A stretch of DNA of 23,786 nucleotides. Origin: an uncultured Peptococcaceae bacterium. GTDB lineage: Bacteria > Bacillota > Peptococcia > Peptococcales > Peptococcaceae. Under the pieces are notes generated by a model, which saw only the letters and a list, made by a program, of their open reading frames with translations, was not told where the DNA came from and did not search any database. Of the stretch, positions 14,197-22,164 are shown one piece after another. Positions within the stretch are counted from its first letter, which is position 1; every line of letters starts with the position of its first letter. The translations under genes were made by a program, and so were the position numbers. The stretch spans positions 1 to 23,786 of the forward strand of contig USCP01000006.1 in the NCBI GenBank assembly GCA_900553245.1, given 5' to 3'.

Positions 14197-14742
14197 ATGT
14201 CTCGTATTGGTAAACTTCCAGTAGCCATCCCAGATGGTGTTACTGTTGAAATCTCCGAAGACAACGTGGTTACCGTTAAGGGTGCATTGGGTGAACTCAC
14301 CAAAGCTTTACACCCTGACATGGTAATCAAGGCTGAAAACGGAGAAGTCGTTGTAGCATGTCCTAACGACGACGTAAAAACTTATAATGCACTTTGGGGC
14401 TTGACCCGTAGCTTGATCAACAACATGGTGATCGGTGTGTCCCAAGGTTATTCCAAGACCCTCGTTATGAAGGGTGTAGGTTACAGAGCTGCACTTCAAG
14501 GTAACAAGCTCGTAATCAGCGCTGGTTACTCCCATCCAGTTGAAATGGAAGCTGTTGAAGGTATCACCTTCGAAGTACCTGAACAAACCAAGATTGTTGT
14601 TAAGGGTATCGACAAGCAGCTCGTAGGCGCTATCGCAGCTGACGTTCGCAAAGTACGTCCACCGGAACCTTACAAAGGTAAAGGTATTCGTTACGAAGGC
14701 GAAGTTGTTAAGCTTAAAGCCGGTAAGACTGGTTCTAAGTAA
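14197..14742 (+). CDS. rplF: 50S ribosomal protein L6 (uL6)
   Basis: A 181-aa L6 near the factor-binding site. Two tandem domains of the same fold are visible; the second carries VPEQTKIVVKGIDKQLVG and the signature PPEPYKGKGIRYEGE. AGGAGGG precedes the ATG, 21 nt after rpsH. Confidence 0.97.
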   Translation: MSRIGKLPVAIPDGVTVEISEDNVVTVKGALGELTKALHPDMVIKAENGEVVVACPNDDVKTYNALWGLTRSLINNMVIGVSQGYSKTLVMKGVGYRAALQGNKLVISAGYSHPVEMEAVEGITFEVPEQTKIVVKGIDKQLVGAIAADVRKVRPPEPYKGKGIRYEGEVVKLKAGKTGSK

Positions 14743-14765
14743 TAAGCGGAAAGGAGTGAACCGTT

Positions 14766-15119
14766 TTGAAAAAAGAATATCCTAGAAAGAAAATCCGTAC
14801 GCATAAACATAAAAGAATGCGTTTCCGCATCATGGGTACCCCTGAACGTCCTCGCCTCGCTGTTTTCCGTAGTGCTAAGCACATCTATGCGCAGATCATC
14901 GATGATACCAAGGGTGTAACTCTCGTTAGTGCATCCACCCTTAATGTGGAATCCGAAGGCACTAAGACCGACGCTGCTAAGGCTGTTGGTGCAGCAGTTG
15001 CTCAAAAGGCTCTCGAAGTTGGTATCACCAAGGTTGTATTTGACCGTGGGGGTAACCTCTATCATGGTCGCATCCAAGCTTTGGCTGAAGGCGCTAGAGA
15101 AGCTGGCTTAGACTTCTAA
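14766..15119 (+). CDS. rplR: 50S ribosomal protein L18 (uL18), TTG start
   Basis: A 117-aa L18 that binds 5S rRNA with L5. The basic N-terminus is followed by GTPERPRLAVFRSAKHIYAQ and the C-terminal FDRGGNLYHGRIQALAEGAR. TTG start; AAAGGAG is correctly spaced and no ATG is available before residue 18. Confidence 0.96.
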   Translation: MKKEYPRKKIRTHKHKRMRFRIMGTPERPRLAVFRSAKHIYAQIIDDTKGVTLVSASTLNVESEGTKTDAAKAVGAAVAQKALEVGITKVVFDRGGNLYHGRIQALAEGAREAGLDF

Positions 15120-15142
15120 TAAACGGTGAAGGAGGGAAAAAC

Positions 15143-15652
15143 GTGACTAGAGAAATTATCGATCCAAGTGTACTTGATTTAGAAGAACGTGTTGTAACTA
15201 TCAACCGTGTTGCCAAGGTTGTAAAGGGTGGTCGTCGTTTCAGCTTCAGCGCTCTCGTTGTAGTTGGTAACAATGACGGCATCGTTGGCGTTGGCATGGG
15301 TAAAGCAAGTGAAGTGCCTGAAGCAATTCGCAAAGGCGTTGAAGATGCTAAGAAAAACCTCATTCGCGTGCCTATCGTAGAAGGTGGCACCATTCCTCAT
15401 GAAACCGTTGGTAAGTTCGGGGCTGCTCGCGTAATGTTGAAGCCTGCTTCTGAAGGTACCGGGGTTATCGCAGGCGGCGCTGTTCGTGCAGTTGCTGAAT
15501 TGGCAGGTATTTCTAACATCCTTACCAAATCCTTGCGTTCCGACAACCAAATCAACATTGTACGTGCTACCATTCAAGGCCTTGCTAGCATGAAGAGCGC
15601 TGAACAAGTAGCTAAACTTCGTGGCAAGTCTGTTGAAGAGATCTTAGGCTAA
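15143..15652 (+). CDS. rpsE: 30S ribosomal protein S5 (uS5), GTG start
   Basis: A 169-aa S5, important for decoding accuracy and the mRNA entry helicase region. The double-stranded-RNA-binding domain has VVKGGRRFSFSALVVVG and the GVGMGKASEVPEAIRKG loop; the C-terminal domain has NILTKSLRS. GTG start after GAAGGAGGG. It is 23 nt after rplR. Confidence 0.97.
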   Translation: MTREIIDPSVLDLEERVVTINRVAKVVKGGRRFSFSALVVVGNNDGIVGVGMGKASEVPEAIRKGVEDAKKNLIRVPIVEGGTIPHETVGKFGAARVMLKPASEGTGVIAGGAVRAVAELAGISNILTKSLRSDNQINIVRATIQGLASMKSAEQVAKLRGKSVEEILG

Positions 15653-15663
15653 GGAGGTCCATG

Positions 15664-15846
15664 ATGGCAGAATTGAAAATCACTTTAACCCGTAGTGTAA
15701 TCGGTGCTAGTGAAGCTCAAAGAAAAGTCGTTAAGGCGCTTGGCTTAGGCAAAACTAACAGCACTGTAGTACGTCCAGACCAACCTTCTGTACGTGGCAT
15801 GGTTAACAAAATTAACCATCTTGTCACTGTAGAAGAAATCAACTAA
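15664..15846 (+). CDS. rpmD: 50S ribosomal protein L30 (uL30)
   Basis: A 60-aa L30 (MAELKITLTRSVIG), with the RGMVNKINHLVTVEE end. AAGGAGG ends at 15657, so the second of two adjacent ATGs (15664) has the better spacing and gives the usual length. Confidence 0.96.
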   Translation: MAELKITLTRSVIGASEAQRKVVKALGLGKTNSTVVRPDQPSVRGMVNKINHLVTVEEIN

Positions 15847-15864
15847 TTAGGAGGTGACGTTACA

Positions 15865-16314
15865 TTGAAACTGTATGAATTACAACCAGCAGAAGGTTCC
15901 AAGCACGCTTTAAAGCGTAAAGGCCGTGGTATCGGTTCCGGTCTTGGTAAGACTTCTGGTAAAGGTCACAAAGGTCAAAAGGCACGTTCCGGTGGTGGGA
16001 AAGGTCCAGCATTCGAAGGTGGTCAAACCCCTATCCAACGTCGTCTCCCAAAACGTGGTTTTAGCAACGCTAAGTTCAAAACCACCTACTCCACTGTAAA
16101 TCTTTCCACTTTGGATGCTTTCGAAGCAGGCACCGTTGTTAGCCCAGAAAGCCTCGTTGAATGTGGTAAAGTAAAACAAATGAAAAATGGCGGTGTGAAG
16201 ATTCTCGGTAACGGTGAAATCACCAAGGCTCTTACCGTGAAAGCTCATGCATTCAGCGCTTCTGCAAAAGAAAAAATCGAAGCTGCTGGTGGCACCGTTG
16301 AGGTTATTGACTAA
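15865..16314 (+). CDS. rplO: 50S ribosomal protein L15 (uL15), TTG start
   Basis: A 149-aa L15, a late assembly protein. The Gly/Lys/Arg-rich N-terminal extension (KRKGRGIGSGLGKTSGKGHK) threads into rRNA, followed by GGQTPIQRRLPKRGF. TTG start with AGGAGGTG upstream. Its TAA overlaps the secY ATG by one base. Confidence 0.96.
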   Translation: MKLYELQPAEGSKHALKRKGRGIGSGLGKTSGKGHKGQKARSGGGKGPAFEGGQTPIQRRLPKRGFSNAKFKTTYSTVNLSTLDAFEAGTVVSPESLVECGKVKQMKNGGVKILGNGEITKALTVKAHAFSASAKEKIEAAGGTVEVID

Positions 16315-17561
16315 TGTTAGAGACCTTGCGTGACGCCCTCAAAACTCAAGAAATGCGCAAGAAGATCCTCTTTACCTTAGTAATGTTTTTGATCTTCCGC
16401 ATTGGGAGTCACATTCCAGTTCCAGGTATTGACAAAGCACAAATTGCAGAATTGATTGAACGAATCAGTCTCCTTGGGTTCTTTGATACCATTTCCGGGA
16501 GTGCGTTAACGAACGTTTCTATCTTCGCGATGAGCATCACCCCGTATATCAACGCTTCGATTATCATTCAGCTTTTGACTGTTATCTTCCCTCGTTTGGA
16601 AGCCATTGCAAAAGATGACCGTAAGAAGATTGTTGAATACACCCGTTACTTAACTGTAGTGCTTGGCTTTATCCAAGCAATCGGTTTGTCTTTCGGTTTG
16701 CGCTCTGCTTTGACGGATACTTCTTTCATGAGTATCTCCATCATCGTTCTTTCACTCACCGCAGGTACTGCTTGCTTGATGTGGATCGGTGAAATGATTA
16801 CCGAAAAAGGCATTGGTAATGGGATTAGCTTGATTATTTTTGCAGGGATTGTTTCTCGTATTCCTGGTGGGATTGCATATCTCATCGAATACGCAAAACA
16901 AGGCGCAATGAACATCTTGTTCATTTTGATTTTCTTGGTATTGGCTTTGGCAGCAATCGTATTTGTTATCATCGTCAACCAGGGCGAACGCCGCGTACCT
17001 GTTCAATACGCTAAGCGTGTTGTTGGTCGTAAAATGTATGGTGGTCAATCCACTCATATTCCTATCAAAGTCAACTCTGCAGGGGTTATTCCGGTAATCT
17101 TCGCAATGAGCTTGATGTTCTTCCCAGGGACTATCGCAAGCTTCTTCCCGGAAAATGCCGTTGCAATGTGGATTTCTCAGCATTTTACCTTCACCAATAT
17201 TGGTTATAACTTGGTATATGCTTTGTTAATCCTCTTCTTCACCTACTTCTATTCTTCAATTACCTTCAACCCAATCGATGTTGCGGACAATATTCGTAAG
17301 AATGGTGGGTTTATCCCAGGGATTCGTCCTGGTCGCCCAACCAGCGAATATATTATGAAAGTAATGAGTCGTATCACCTTCTTTGGTGGTTTGTTCCTTG
17401 CTTTGATTGCAGTTTTGCCAGCAATTATCATGGCGTTTGGAAACATGAACATCTATTTTGGTGGTACTTCACTCTTGATTGTCGTTGGTGTAGCAATTGA
17501 CACTATGAAGCAGATTGAATCCAACATGATGATGAGAAACTACGAAGGCTTTATGAAATAA
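16314..17561 (+). CDS. secY: Preprotein translocase channel subunit SecY
   Basis: A 415-aa multi-spanning membrane protein, slightly short for SecY. It forms the SecYEG export and insertion channel. Ten hydrophobic segments can be counted. Signatures are FRIGSHIPVPGID in the first, the LGFFDTISGSALTNVSIFA plug region, MSITPYINASIIIQLL in the second helix, and the cytoplasmic ribosome/SecA-binding loops VNQGERRVPVQYAKR and GIRPGRPTSEYI. Overlap with rplO (TAATG) couples channel production to ribosomal protein synthesis, as in most bacteria. Confidence 0.97.
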   Translation: MLETLRDALKTQEMRKKILFTLVMFLIFRIGSHIPVPGIDKAQIAELIERISLLGFFDTISGSALTNVSIFAMSITPYINASIIIQLLTVIFPRLEAIAKDDRKKIVEYTRYLTVVLGFIQAIGLSFGLRSALTDTSFMSISIIVLSLTAGTACLMWIGEMITEKGIGNGISLIIFAGIVSRIPGGIAYLIEYAKQGAMNILFILIFLVLALAAIVFVIIVNQGERRVPVQYAKRVVGRKMYGGQSTHIPIKVNSAGVIPVIFAMSLMFFPGTIASFFPENAVAMWISQHFTFTNIGYNLVYALLILFFTYFYSSITFNPIDVADNIRKNGGFIPGIRPGRPTSEYIMKVMSRITFFGGLFLALIAVLPAIIMAFGNMNIYFGGTSLLIVVGVAIDTMKQIESNMMMRNYEGFMK

Positions 17562-17578
17562 GAATGGAGGGTGTGAGT

Positions 17579-18229
17579 ATGCATATTTTGTTAATGGGCC
17601 CTCCGGGCGCCGGCAAAGGCACCCAGGCGGACGAATTGAAAAAAATTCTCGAAATTCCACATATTTCAACTGGTGACATGTTCAGAAAAGCACAACAAGA
17701 TCAAACCGCTCTTGGTCTTGAAGCAAAGTCTTACATGGATCGCGGTGAACTCGTTCCGGACGAAGTAACCATTGGTATTGTTCGTGAACGTCTCGCTGAA
17801 GACGATTGCAAGAAGGGCTTCATCCTTGACGGGTTCCCACGTACTGTTGCACAAGCAGATGCGTTGGACGAAATCTTGAAGGACCTCGGTTATAAGCTCG
17901 ATGGTGCTGTTGATATCAATGTGCCTCTCGAAAAGCTCGTTGCCAGACTGACAGGTCGCAGACTTTGTCCGACCTGCAAAGCGTCATATCATACCGTATT
18001 TAACCCACCTAAGGTTGAAGGGGTATGCGATAATGATGGTAGCGCCTTGTATCAACGTGATGATGACACTGAGGAAACTGCCCAAAAGAGACTCTCTGTC
18101 TACGAAAAGAACACAGCGCCACTCATTGCATATTACAAGGAAAAAGGCGATTTGATTGCCATCAACGGTGATCAAGACATGGCTCTCGTTACGAAAGAAA
18201 TCATGCAAAAATTGGGGCAGGAAGCATGA
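17579..18229 (+). CDS. adk: Adenylate kinase with zinc-binding LID
   Basis: A 216-aa long-form adenylate kinase (AMP + ATP to 2 ADP) in the cytoplasm. The P-loop GPPGAGKGT is at 7-15, the AMP-binding DGFPRT at 84-89, and the LID starts at RLTGRR (123-128). The LID zinc ligands are C130, C133, C150 and D153, the Cys3-Asp set with the same numbering as B. subtilis. The ATG at 17579 is preferred because GGAGG (17566-17570) lies 8 nt before it; the ATG at 17564 is part of that site. It overlaps map by four bases (ATGA). Confidence 0.97.
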   Translation: MHILLMGPPGAGKGTQADELKKILEIPHISTGDMFRKAQQDQTALGLEAKSYMDRGELVPDEVTIGIVRERLAEDDCKKGFILDGFPRTVAQADALDEILKDLGYKLDGAVDINVPLEKLVARLTGRRLCPTCKASYHTVFNPPKVEGVCDNDGSALYQRDDDTEETAQKRLSVYEKNTAPLIAYYKEKGDLIAINGDQDMALVTKEIMQKLGQEA

Positions 18230-18975
18230 TTACTATTAAATCTCAACACGAAATTGATTTAATGCGTGAGGCGGGCCGCATCGTTGCCGAAACTCATCAA
18301 TTATTGAAAGAGTCTTTACGACCTGGTATGAGTACACTCGAACTCGACGAGATCGCAGAACGCTACATTCGTAGTAAAGGTGCAATTCCTTCCTTCAAAA
18401 ACTATTGTGGTTTTACCGGATCGATTTGCGCTTCTATCAATGAGGTTGTTGTACATGGTATCCCTTCCGCGGACGTTATCGTTCGGGAAGGGGATATCAT
18501 TAGTTTCGATGTTGGTGCCATCTTGGATGGTTATCACGGCGATGCAGCAAGAACCGTTGCTTGTGGCGAAATCAGCGAGGTTGCTCAAAAATTGATTGAC
18601 GATACCCGTCAGAGTTTCTTCTGTGGCATGGAACAAGCTGTGGAAGGCAATCGTTTGTCTGATGTATCTCATGCCATCCAAGTGTATGCCGAAGATCGTG
18701 GTTACGGCGTTGTTCGTGACTTCTGTGGTCATGGCATTGGCACAAAGATGCATGAAGACCCACAAATTCCAAATTATGGGAAGCCAGGACATGGTCCTCG
18801 CCTAAAAGTCGGTATGTGTTTAGCCGTAGAACCGATGATCAATCTCGGGACTCACGAGGTTGAGGTTCTGCAGGATAATTGGACAACTGTTACTTTGGAT
18901 GGTAAGCTTTCCACTCATTATGAAAACACCATTGCAATTACAGAGAATGGTCCAGTTATTTTAACCGCTCTCTAA
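18226..18975 (+). CDS. map: Methionine aminopeptidase, type I
   Basis: A 249-aa type Ia enzyme that removes the initiator Met from new proteins. The five metal ligands of the pita-bread fold are D95, D106, H169, E202 and E233, with the conserved H78 also present. There is no N-terminal zinc-finger extension. It starts inside the adk stop (ATGA overlap). infA follows after only 14 nt; the KOW/L14e-like gene often found here in clostridia is absent. Confidence 0.97.
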   Translation: MITIKSQHEIDLMREAGRIVAETHQLLKESLRPGMSTLELDEIAERYIRSKGAIPSFKNYCGFTGSICASINEVVVHGIPSADVIVREGDIISFDVGAILDGYHGDAARTVACGEISEVAQKLIDDTRQSFFCGMEQAVEGNRLSDVSHAIQVYAEDRGYGVVRDFCGHGIGTKMHEDPQIPNYGKPGHGPRLKVGMCLAVEPMINLGTHEVEVLQDNWTTVTLDGKLSTHYENTIAITENGPVILTAL

Positions 18976-18989
18976 AAAGGAGGACAGAC
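18976..18989 (+). promoter_or_regulatory. Ribosome-binding site that decides the ATT start of infA
   Basis: AAAGGAGG (18976-18983) ends 6 nt before the ATT at 18990. No ATG, GTG, TTG or CTG in the infA frame occurs between the upstream stop (18921) and an internal ATG about 20 codons into the gene, so this site points to the ATT. Confidence 0.75.
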
Positions 18990-19205
18990 ATTAGTAGGGA
19001 CGTTATTCAGCTTCAAGGGACTGTTGTTGAATCTCTTCCGAATGCCATGTTTCAGGTCGAGCTTGAAAACGGTTATACCATATTGGCTCATATCAGTGGA
19101 AAGATTCGTATGAACTTTATTAAGATTTTGCCTGGAGATCGTGTCACCGTTGAACTTTCTCCATACGATTTGACACGTGGCAGAATCACCTATAGATTTA
19201 AGTAA
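18990..19205 (+). CDS. infA: Translation initiation factor IF-1, apparent ATT start codon
   Basis: A 71-aa IF-1, full length for the family. It is an OB-fold protein that occupies the 30S A site during initiation. Starting at ATT, residues 2-14 (SRDVIQLQGTVVE) align with the normal IF-1 N-terminus, and ALPNAM-type, LAHISGKIRMNF-type and LSPYDLTRGRITYRFK-type motifs follow intact. The only in-frame ATG is at codon 20, which would delete the first beta strands. The ATT sits 6 nt after a strong GGAGG, exactly where ATG would be expected. AUU initiation is known for infC, where IF3 discriminates against its own start; here the same idea would apply to IF-1. A sequencing or natural T-for-G change is the alternative. 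Confidence 0.9.
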   Translation: MSRDVIQLQGTVVESLPNAMFQVELENGYTILAHISGKIRMNFIKILPGDRVTVELSPYDLTRGRITYRFK

Positions 19206-19238
19206 AAACCAGAGTTTCTCACAAGGAGGCTTCATAAT

Positions 19239-19352
19239 ATGAAAGTTAGAGCATCCGTAAAACCGATGTGTGAAAAATGCAAAGTCATCAAGCGCAAAGG
19301 TCGCGTAATGGTGATTTGTGAAAACCCAAAGCATAAGCAAGTACAAGGCTAA
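19239..19352 (+). CDS. rpmJ: 50S ribosomal protein L36 (bL36), zinc form
   Basis: A 37-aa L36, a small zinc-ribbon protein of the 50S subunit. The zinc ligands C11, C14, C27 and H32 are all present, so it is the zinc-containing (C+) form. MKVRASVKPM and KRKGRVMVICENPKHKQ are diagnostic. AAGGAGG lies upstream; the gap to infA is 33 nt. Confidence 0.97.
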   Translation: MKVRASVKPMCEKCKVIKRKGRVMVICENPKHKQVQG

Positions 19353-19376
19353 TTGAAACCCCAGGAGGTGCATTAA

Positions 19377-19742
19377 ATGGCAAGAATTGCTGGTATCGAC
19401 CTGCCAAGAGACAAACGTATCGTTATTGGTCTTACCTATATTTATGGCATCGGCGGCCCAACCGCTGAAAAACTCGTTGCTGAAGCTGGTATCAACCCAG
19501 ACACCCGCGTACGTGATCTGACTGATGAAGAAGAAGAAAAGCTTCGTCGTTTAATTGACGATTACACTGTTGAAGGTGACCTTCGTCGTGAAGTAAACCT
19601 CAACATCAAGCGCCTGACCGAAATTGGCTGCTATCGTGGTATTCGTCACAGAAAAGGTTTGCCTGTTCGTGGTCAAAAAACCAAGACCAACGCTAGAACT
19701 CGCAAGGGTAAAAAAGGTACTGCTGGTAAGCGTAAAAAGTAA
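19377..19742 (+). CDS. rpsM: 30S ribosomal protein S13 (uS13)
   Basis: A 121-aa S13 at the top of the 30S head, in contact with tRNA and L5. It starts ARIAGIDLPRDKR, has the YIYGIG segment and the CYRGIRHRKGLPVRGQ motif, and ends in a basic tail (RKGKKGTAGKRKK). CCAGGAGG precedes the ATG. Confidence 0.98.
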   Translation: MARIAGIDLPRDKRIVIGLTYIYGIGGPTAEKLVAEAGINPDTRVRDLTDEEEEKLRRLIDDYTVEGDLRREVNLNIKRLTEIGCYRGIRHRKGLPVRGQKTKTNARTRKGKKGTAGKRKK

Positions 19743-19757
19743 TAGGGGTGAGACAAA

Positions 19758-20150
19758 GTGGCAAAACCAAGAAAAACGACTCGCGTTCGTCGCAAAGAAC
19801 GTAAGAATATTGAAAAAGGTGTTGCTCACATCAAGAGCAGCTTCAATAACACTCTCGTAACTATCACTGACGTTAACGGTAACGCTATCAGCTGGGCAAG
19901 TGCTGGTGGCATGGGCTTCCGTGGCTCCCGTAAGAGCACTCCATACGCTGCACAAGCTGCTGAAACCGCTGCTAAGGCTGCTATGGAACACGGCTTGAAG
20001 GAAATCGAATGCCTCGTTAAGGGCCCAGGTGCTGGTCGTGAAGCAGCTATCCGTGCTTTACAAGCTGCTGGTCTCGAAGTTAGCATGATCAAGGACGTAA
20101 CCCCAATTCCACACAATGGTTGCCGTCCACCAAAACGCAGAAGAGTTTAA
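19758..20150 (+). CDS. rpsK: 30S ribosomal protein S11 (uS11), GTG start
   Basis: A 130-aa S11 on the 30S platform. Recognised by GVAHIKSSFNNTLVTITD, ASAGGMGFRGSRKSTPYAAQ and the HNGCRPPKRRRV end. GTG start; the site TAGGGGTGAG is weaker than most in this operon, so coupling to rpsM 15 nt upstream may help. Confidence 0.97.
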   Translation: MAKPRKTTRVRRKERKNIEKGVAHIKSSFNNTLVTITDVNGNAISWASAGGMGFRGSRKSTPYAAQAAETAAKAAMEHGLKEIECLVKGPGAGREAAIRALQAAGLEVSMIKDVTPIPHNGCRPPKRRRV

Positions 20151-20168
20151 TTAGGAGGGTGCAATAGA

Positions 20169-20762
20169 ATGGCAAGAAATAGAGAACCAATCGTTAAAAG
20201 ATGCCGTGCATTGGGCATTTCTCCTGCTGAATTAGGGTATAGCAAAGAATCTACCCGTGAACCAAAGAGAATGCGCAAGAAACAAAGCGAATACGGCATG
20301 CAGATGCAAGAAAAGCAAAAAGCGAAGTTCATTTATGGTGTCATGGAAAAGCCTTTCAGAAACTACTTCGAAAAGGCTAAAAAGCTCGAAGGGCCTGCTG
20401 GTGCAAACCTCATCGTGATGCTTGAACAACGCTTTGACAACGTTGTATTCCGCGCTGGTTTCGGTAAAACCCGTCGTGAATGCCGTCAAATGGTTGTACA
20501 TAACCACTTCACCATCAATGGTAAGAAGGCTAACATTCCTTCCATGGCTGTGAAGGTTGGCGATGTCATCCAAATGAAGGAAAAGAGTGCAAACTCCCCA
20601 CACTTCAAAGAATTCTTGGCTAACCAAGATCTCGCTCACATCCCATCTTGGATGGAACTCGATGCTGCGAACCACTCTGTAAAGATCGTAGCTGTTCCTA
20701 AGCGTGAAGAAATCGACATCCCTGTAAATGAACAGATGATCGTCGAATTGTACAACAAGTAA
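20169..20762 (+). CDS. rpsD: 30S ribosomal protein S4 (uS4), zinc-free form
   Basis: A 197-aa S4, the primary binder that nucleates the 30S body. The S4 RNA-binding domain covers about residues 88-150 (EQRFDNVVFRAGFGKTRREC). The N-terminal zinc-knuckle cysteines are missing (only C12), so it is the C-minus form. In Bacillota rpsD is often a separate, self-regulated gene; here it is inside the alpha cluster between rpsK and rpoA. Confidence 0.97.
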   Translation: MARNREPIVKRCRALGISPAELGYSKESTREPKRMRKKQSEYGMQMQEKQKAKFIYGVMEKPFRNYFEKAKKLEGPAGANLIVMLEQRFDNVVFRAGFGKTRRECRQMVVHNHFTINGKKANIPSMAVKVGDVIQMKEKSANSPHFKEFLANQDLAHIPSWMELDAANHSVKIVAVPKREEIDIPVNEQMIVELYNK

Positions 20763-20790
20763 TCCTTTAGCATCGTAGCAATCTGCAGGG

Positions 20791-20803
20791 CCTATCATAT
20801 AGG
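20791..20803 (+). promoter_or_regulatory. Small hairpin overlapping the rpoA ribosome-binding site
   Basis: CCTAT (20791-20795), loop CAT and ATAGG (20799-20803) form a 5-bp hairpin whose 3' arm shares AGG with the AGGAGG site (20801-20806) before rpoA. It lies in the longest gap inside the ribosomal block (51 nt). It might modestly reduce rpoA translation. Confidence 0.3.
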
Positions 20804-20813
20804 AGGATTATGA

Positions 20814-21761
20814 ATGATTGAAATTGAAAAGCCACGCATTGAATGTGTTGAGCAAAGTGATGACCATACCTATGGCAAGTTCGTTGTCGAACCACTTGAA
20901 CGAGGCTATGGTGTAACTTTAGGAAACTCTTTACGCCGTATTCTCTTATCCTCTATTCCAGGGGCAGCAGTCACATCCATTAAAATTGATGGTGTATTGC
21001 ATGAGTTCTCCACTGTACCAGGTGTAAAGGAAGACGTTGCGGAAATTATCCTCAACATCAAAACCTTGGCACTGAAGAGCAATTCCGATGAACCTCAAAT
21101 CATCATCATCGATGCTACTGAAGAAGGCGAGATTACTGCTGGTGACATTATCACCACTGATGCAGTAGAAGTGCTTAACAAAGATTTGCACATTGCCACC
21201 TTAGACGTTGACAGCCGTTTGTACATTGAAATGGTTGTGGAAACCGGTCGTGGCTATGTATCAGCAGATAAGAATAAAAAGGAAGGGCTTCCAATCGGGA
21301 CCATTCCAATTGACTCCATCTACACCCCTGTTCATAAAGTGAACTTTGCAATTGAAGATACTCGTGTTGGTAACAACACCGAGTATGACAAGCTCACCAT
21401 GGACATCGAATGTAATGGTAACATTAAGCCTGCTGATGCTTTATCTCTCGCTGCGCGTATTCTTGTTGACCATTTACAACTCTTTATCGGGTTGAATGAC
21501 AACATTCGCGACATGCAGGTTATGATTGAAAAGGAAGAAGAAGAAAAGGATAAAGTACTCGATATGACCATCGAAGAACTTGATCTTTCTGTTCGTTCCT
21601 ATAACTGCTTGAAACGTGCCGGCATCAATACTGTTCTTGAGCTGACACAAAAGAGTAAAGACGACATGATGAAGGTGCGTAACCTCGGTAAGAAATCTCT
21701 TGAAGAGGTTCAAGAAAAGATGGGTACCCTCGGATTGTCATTAAAATCTAATGAGGACTAA
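20814..21761 (+). CDS. rpoA: RNA polymerase alpha subunit
   Basis: A 315-aa alpha subunit. The N-terminal domain (about 1-230), with GYGVTLGNSLRRILLSS at 31-47, drives dimerisation and beta/beta' assembly. An acidic linker (about 238-247) leads to the C-terminal DNA-binding domain (about 250-312) with VRSYNCLKRAGI; R261 matches the E. coli R265 that contacts UP elements. This fits the A-tracts upstream of the operon's own promoter. Starts at the ATG at 20814 after AGGAGG; an out-of-frame ATG at 20810 would yield only three codons. Confidence 0.98.
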   Translation: MIEIEKPRIECVEQSDDHTYGKFVVEPLERGYGVTLGNSLRRILLSSIPGAAVTSIKIDGVLHEFSTVPGVKEDVAEIILNIKTLALKSNSDEPQIIIIDATEEGEITAGDIITTDAVEVLNKDLHIATLDVDSRLYIEMVVETGRGYVSADKNKKEGLPIGTIPIDSIYTPVHKVNFAIEDTRVGNNTEYDKLTMDIECNGNIKPADALSLAARILVDHLQLFIGLNDNIRDMQVMIEKEEEEKDKVLDMTIEELDLSVRSYNCLKRAGINTVLELTQKSKDDMMKVRNLGKKSLEEVQEKMGTLGLSLKSNED

Positions 21762-21776
21762 TAAGGAGGTTCGAGG

Positions 21777-22115
21777 ATGAATCATCGTAAAATCGGGCAT
21801 AACAGCGCACATCGTCGTGCGATTCTCCGTAATATGACTACTTCCGTGCTCATGCACGGCAAGGTAGAAACCACCGAAGTAAAGGCGAAGGAAGTTCGTC
21901 GCATGGTGGATAAAATGATCACCTTAGGCAAGAAGGGTGACTTGGCTGCTTATCGTCAAGCAGTTGCATATCTCATGGATGAAGATGTTGCTTACAAGCT
22001 TTTCCATGAAATCGCACCTAGCTACAAGGATCGTAACGGTGGCTACACCCGCGTATTGAAGGCTGGCTTCCGTCGCGGCGATGCTGCTCCAATGGCTATT
22101 CTTGAATTGGTGTAA
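21777..22115 (+). CDS. rplQ: 50S ribosomal protein L17 (bL17)
   Basis: A 112-aa short-form L17 near the tunnel exit, the last gene of the ribosomal block. NHRKIGHNSAHRRAILRNM and KEVRRMVDKMITLGKKGD are diagnostic. AAGGAGG precedes the ATG, 15 nt after rpoA. Confidence 0.98.
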   Translation: MNHRKIGHNSAHRRAILRNMTTSVLMHGKVETTEVKAKEVRRMVDKMITLGKKGDLAAYRQAVAYLMDEDVAYKLFHEIAPSYKDRNGGYTRVLKAGFRRGDAAPMAILELV

Positions 22116-22128
22116 TTTAATTGCATGT

Positions 22129-22163
22129 AAAGACCTGAAACCGTGTGTTTCAGGTCTTTTTTT
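22129..22163 (+). terminator. Terminator of the ribosomal operon
   Basis: A perfect 13-bp stem, AAAGACCTGAAAC (22129-22141) with GTTTCAGGTCTTT (22147-22159), a 5-nt loop and a T-run 22157-22163, beginning 13 nt after rplQ. Confidence 0.95.
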
Positions 22164-22164
22164 G

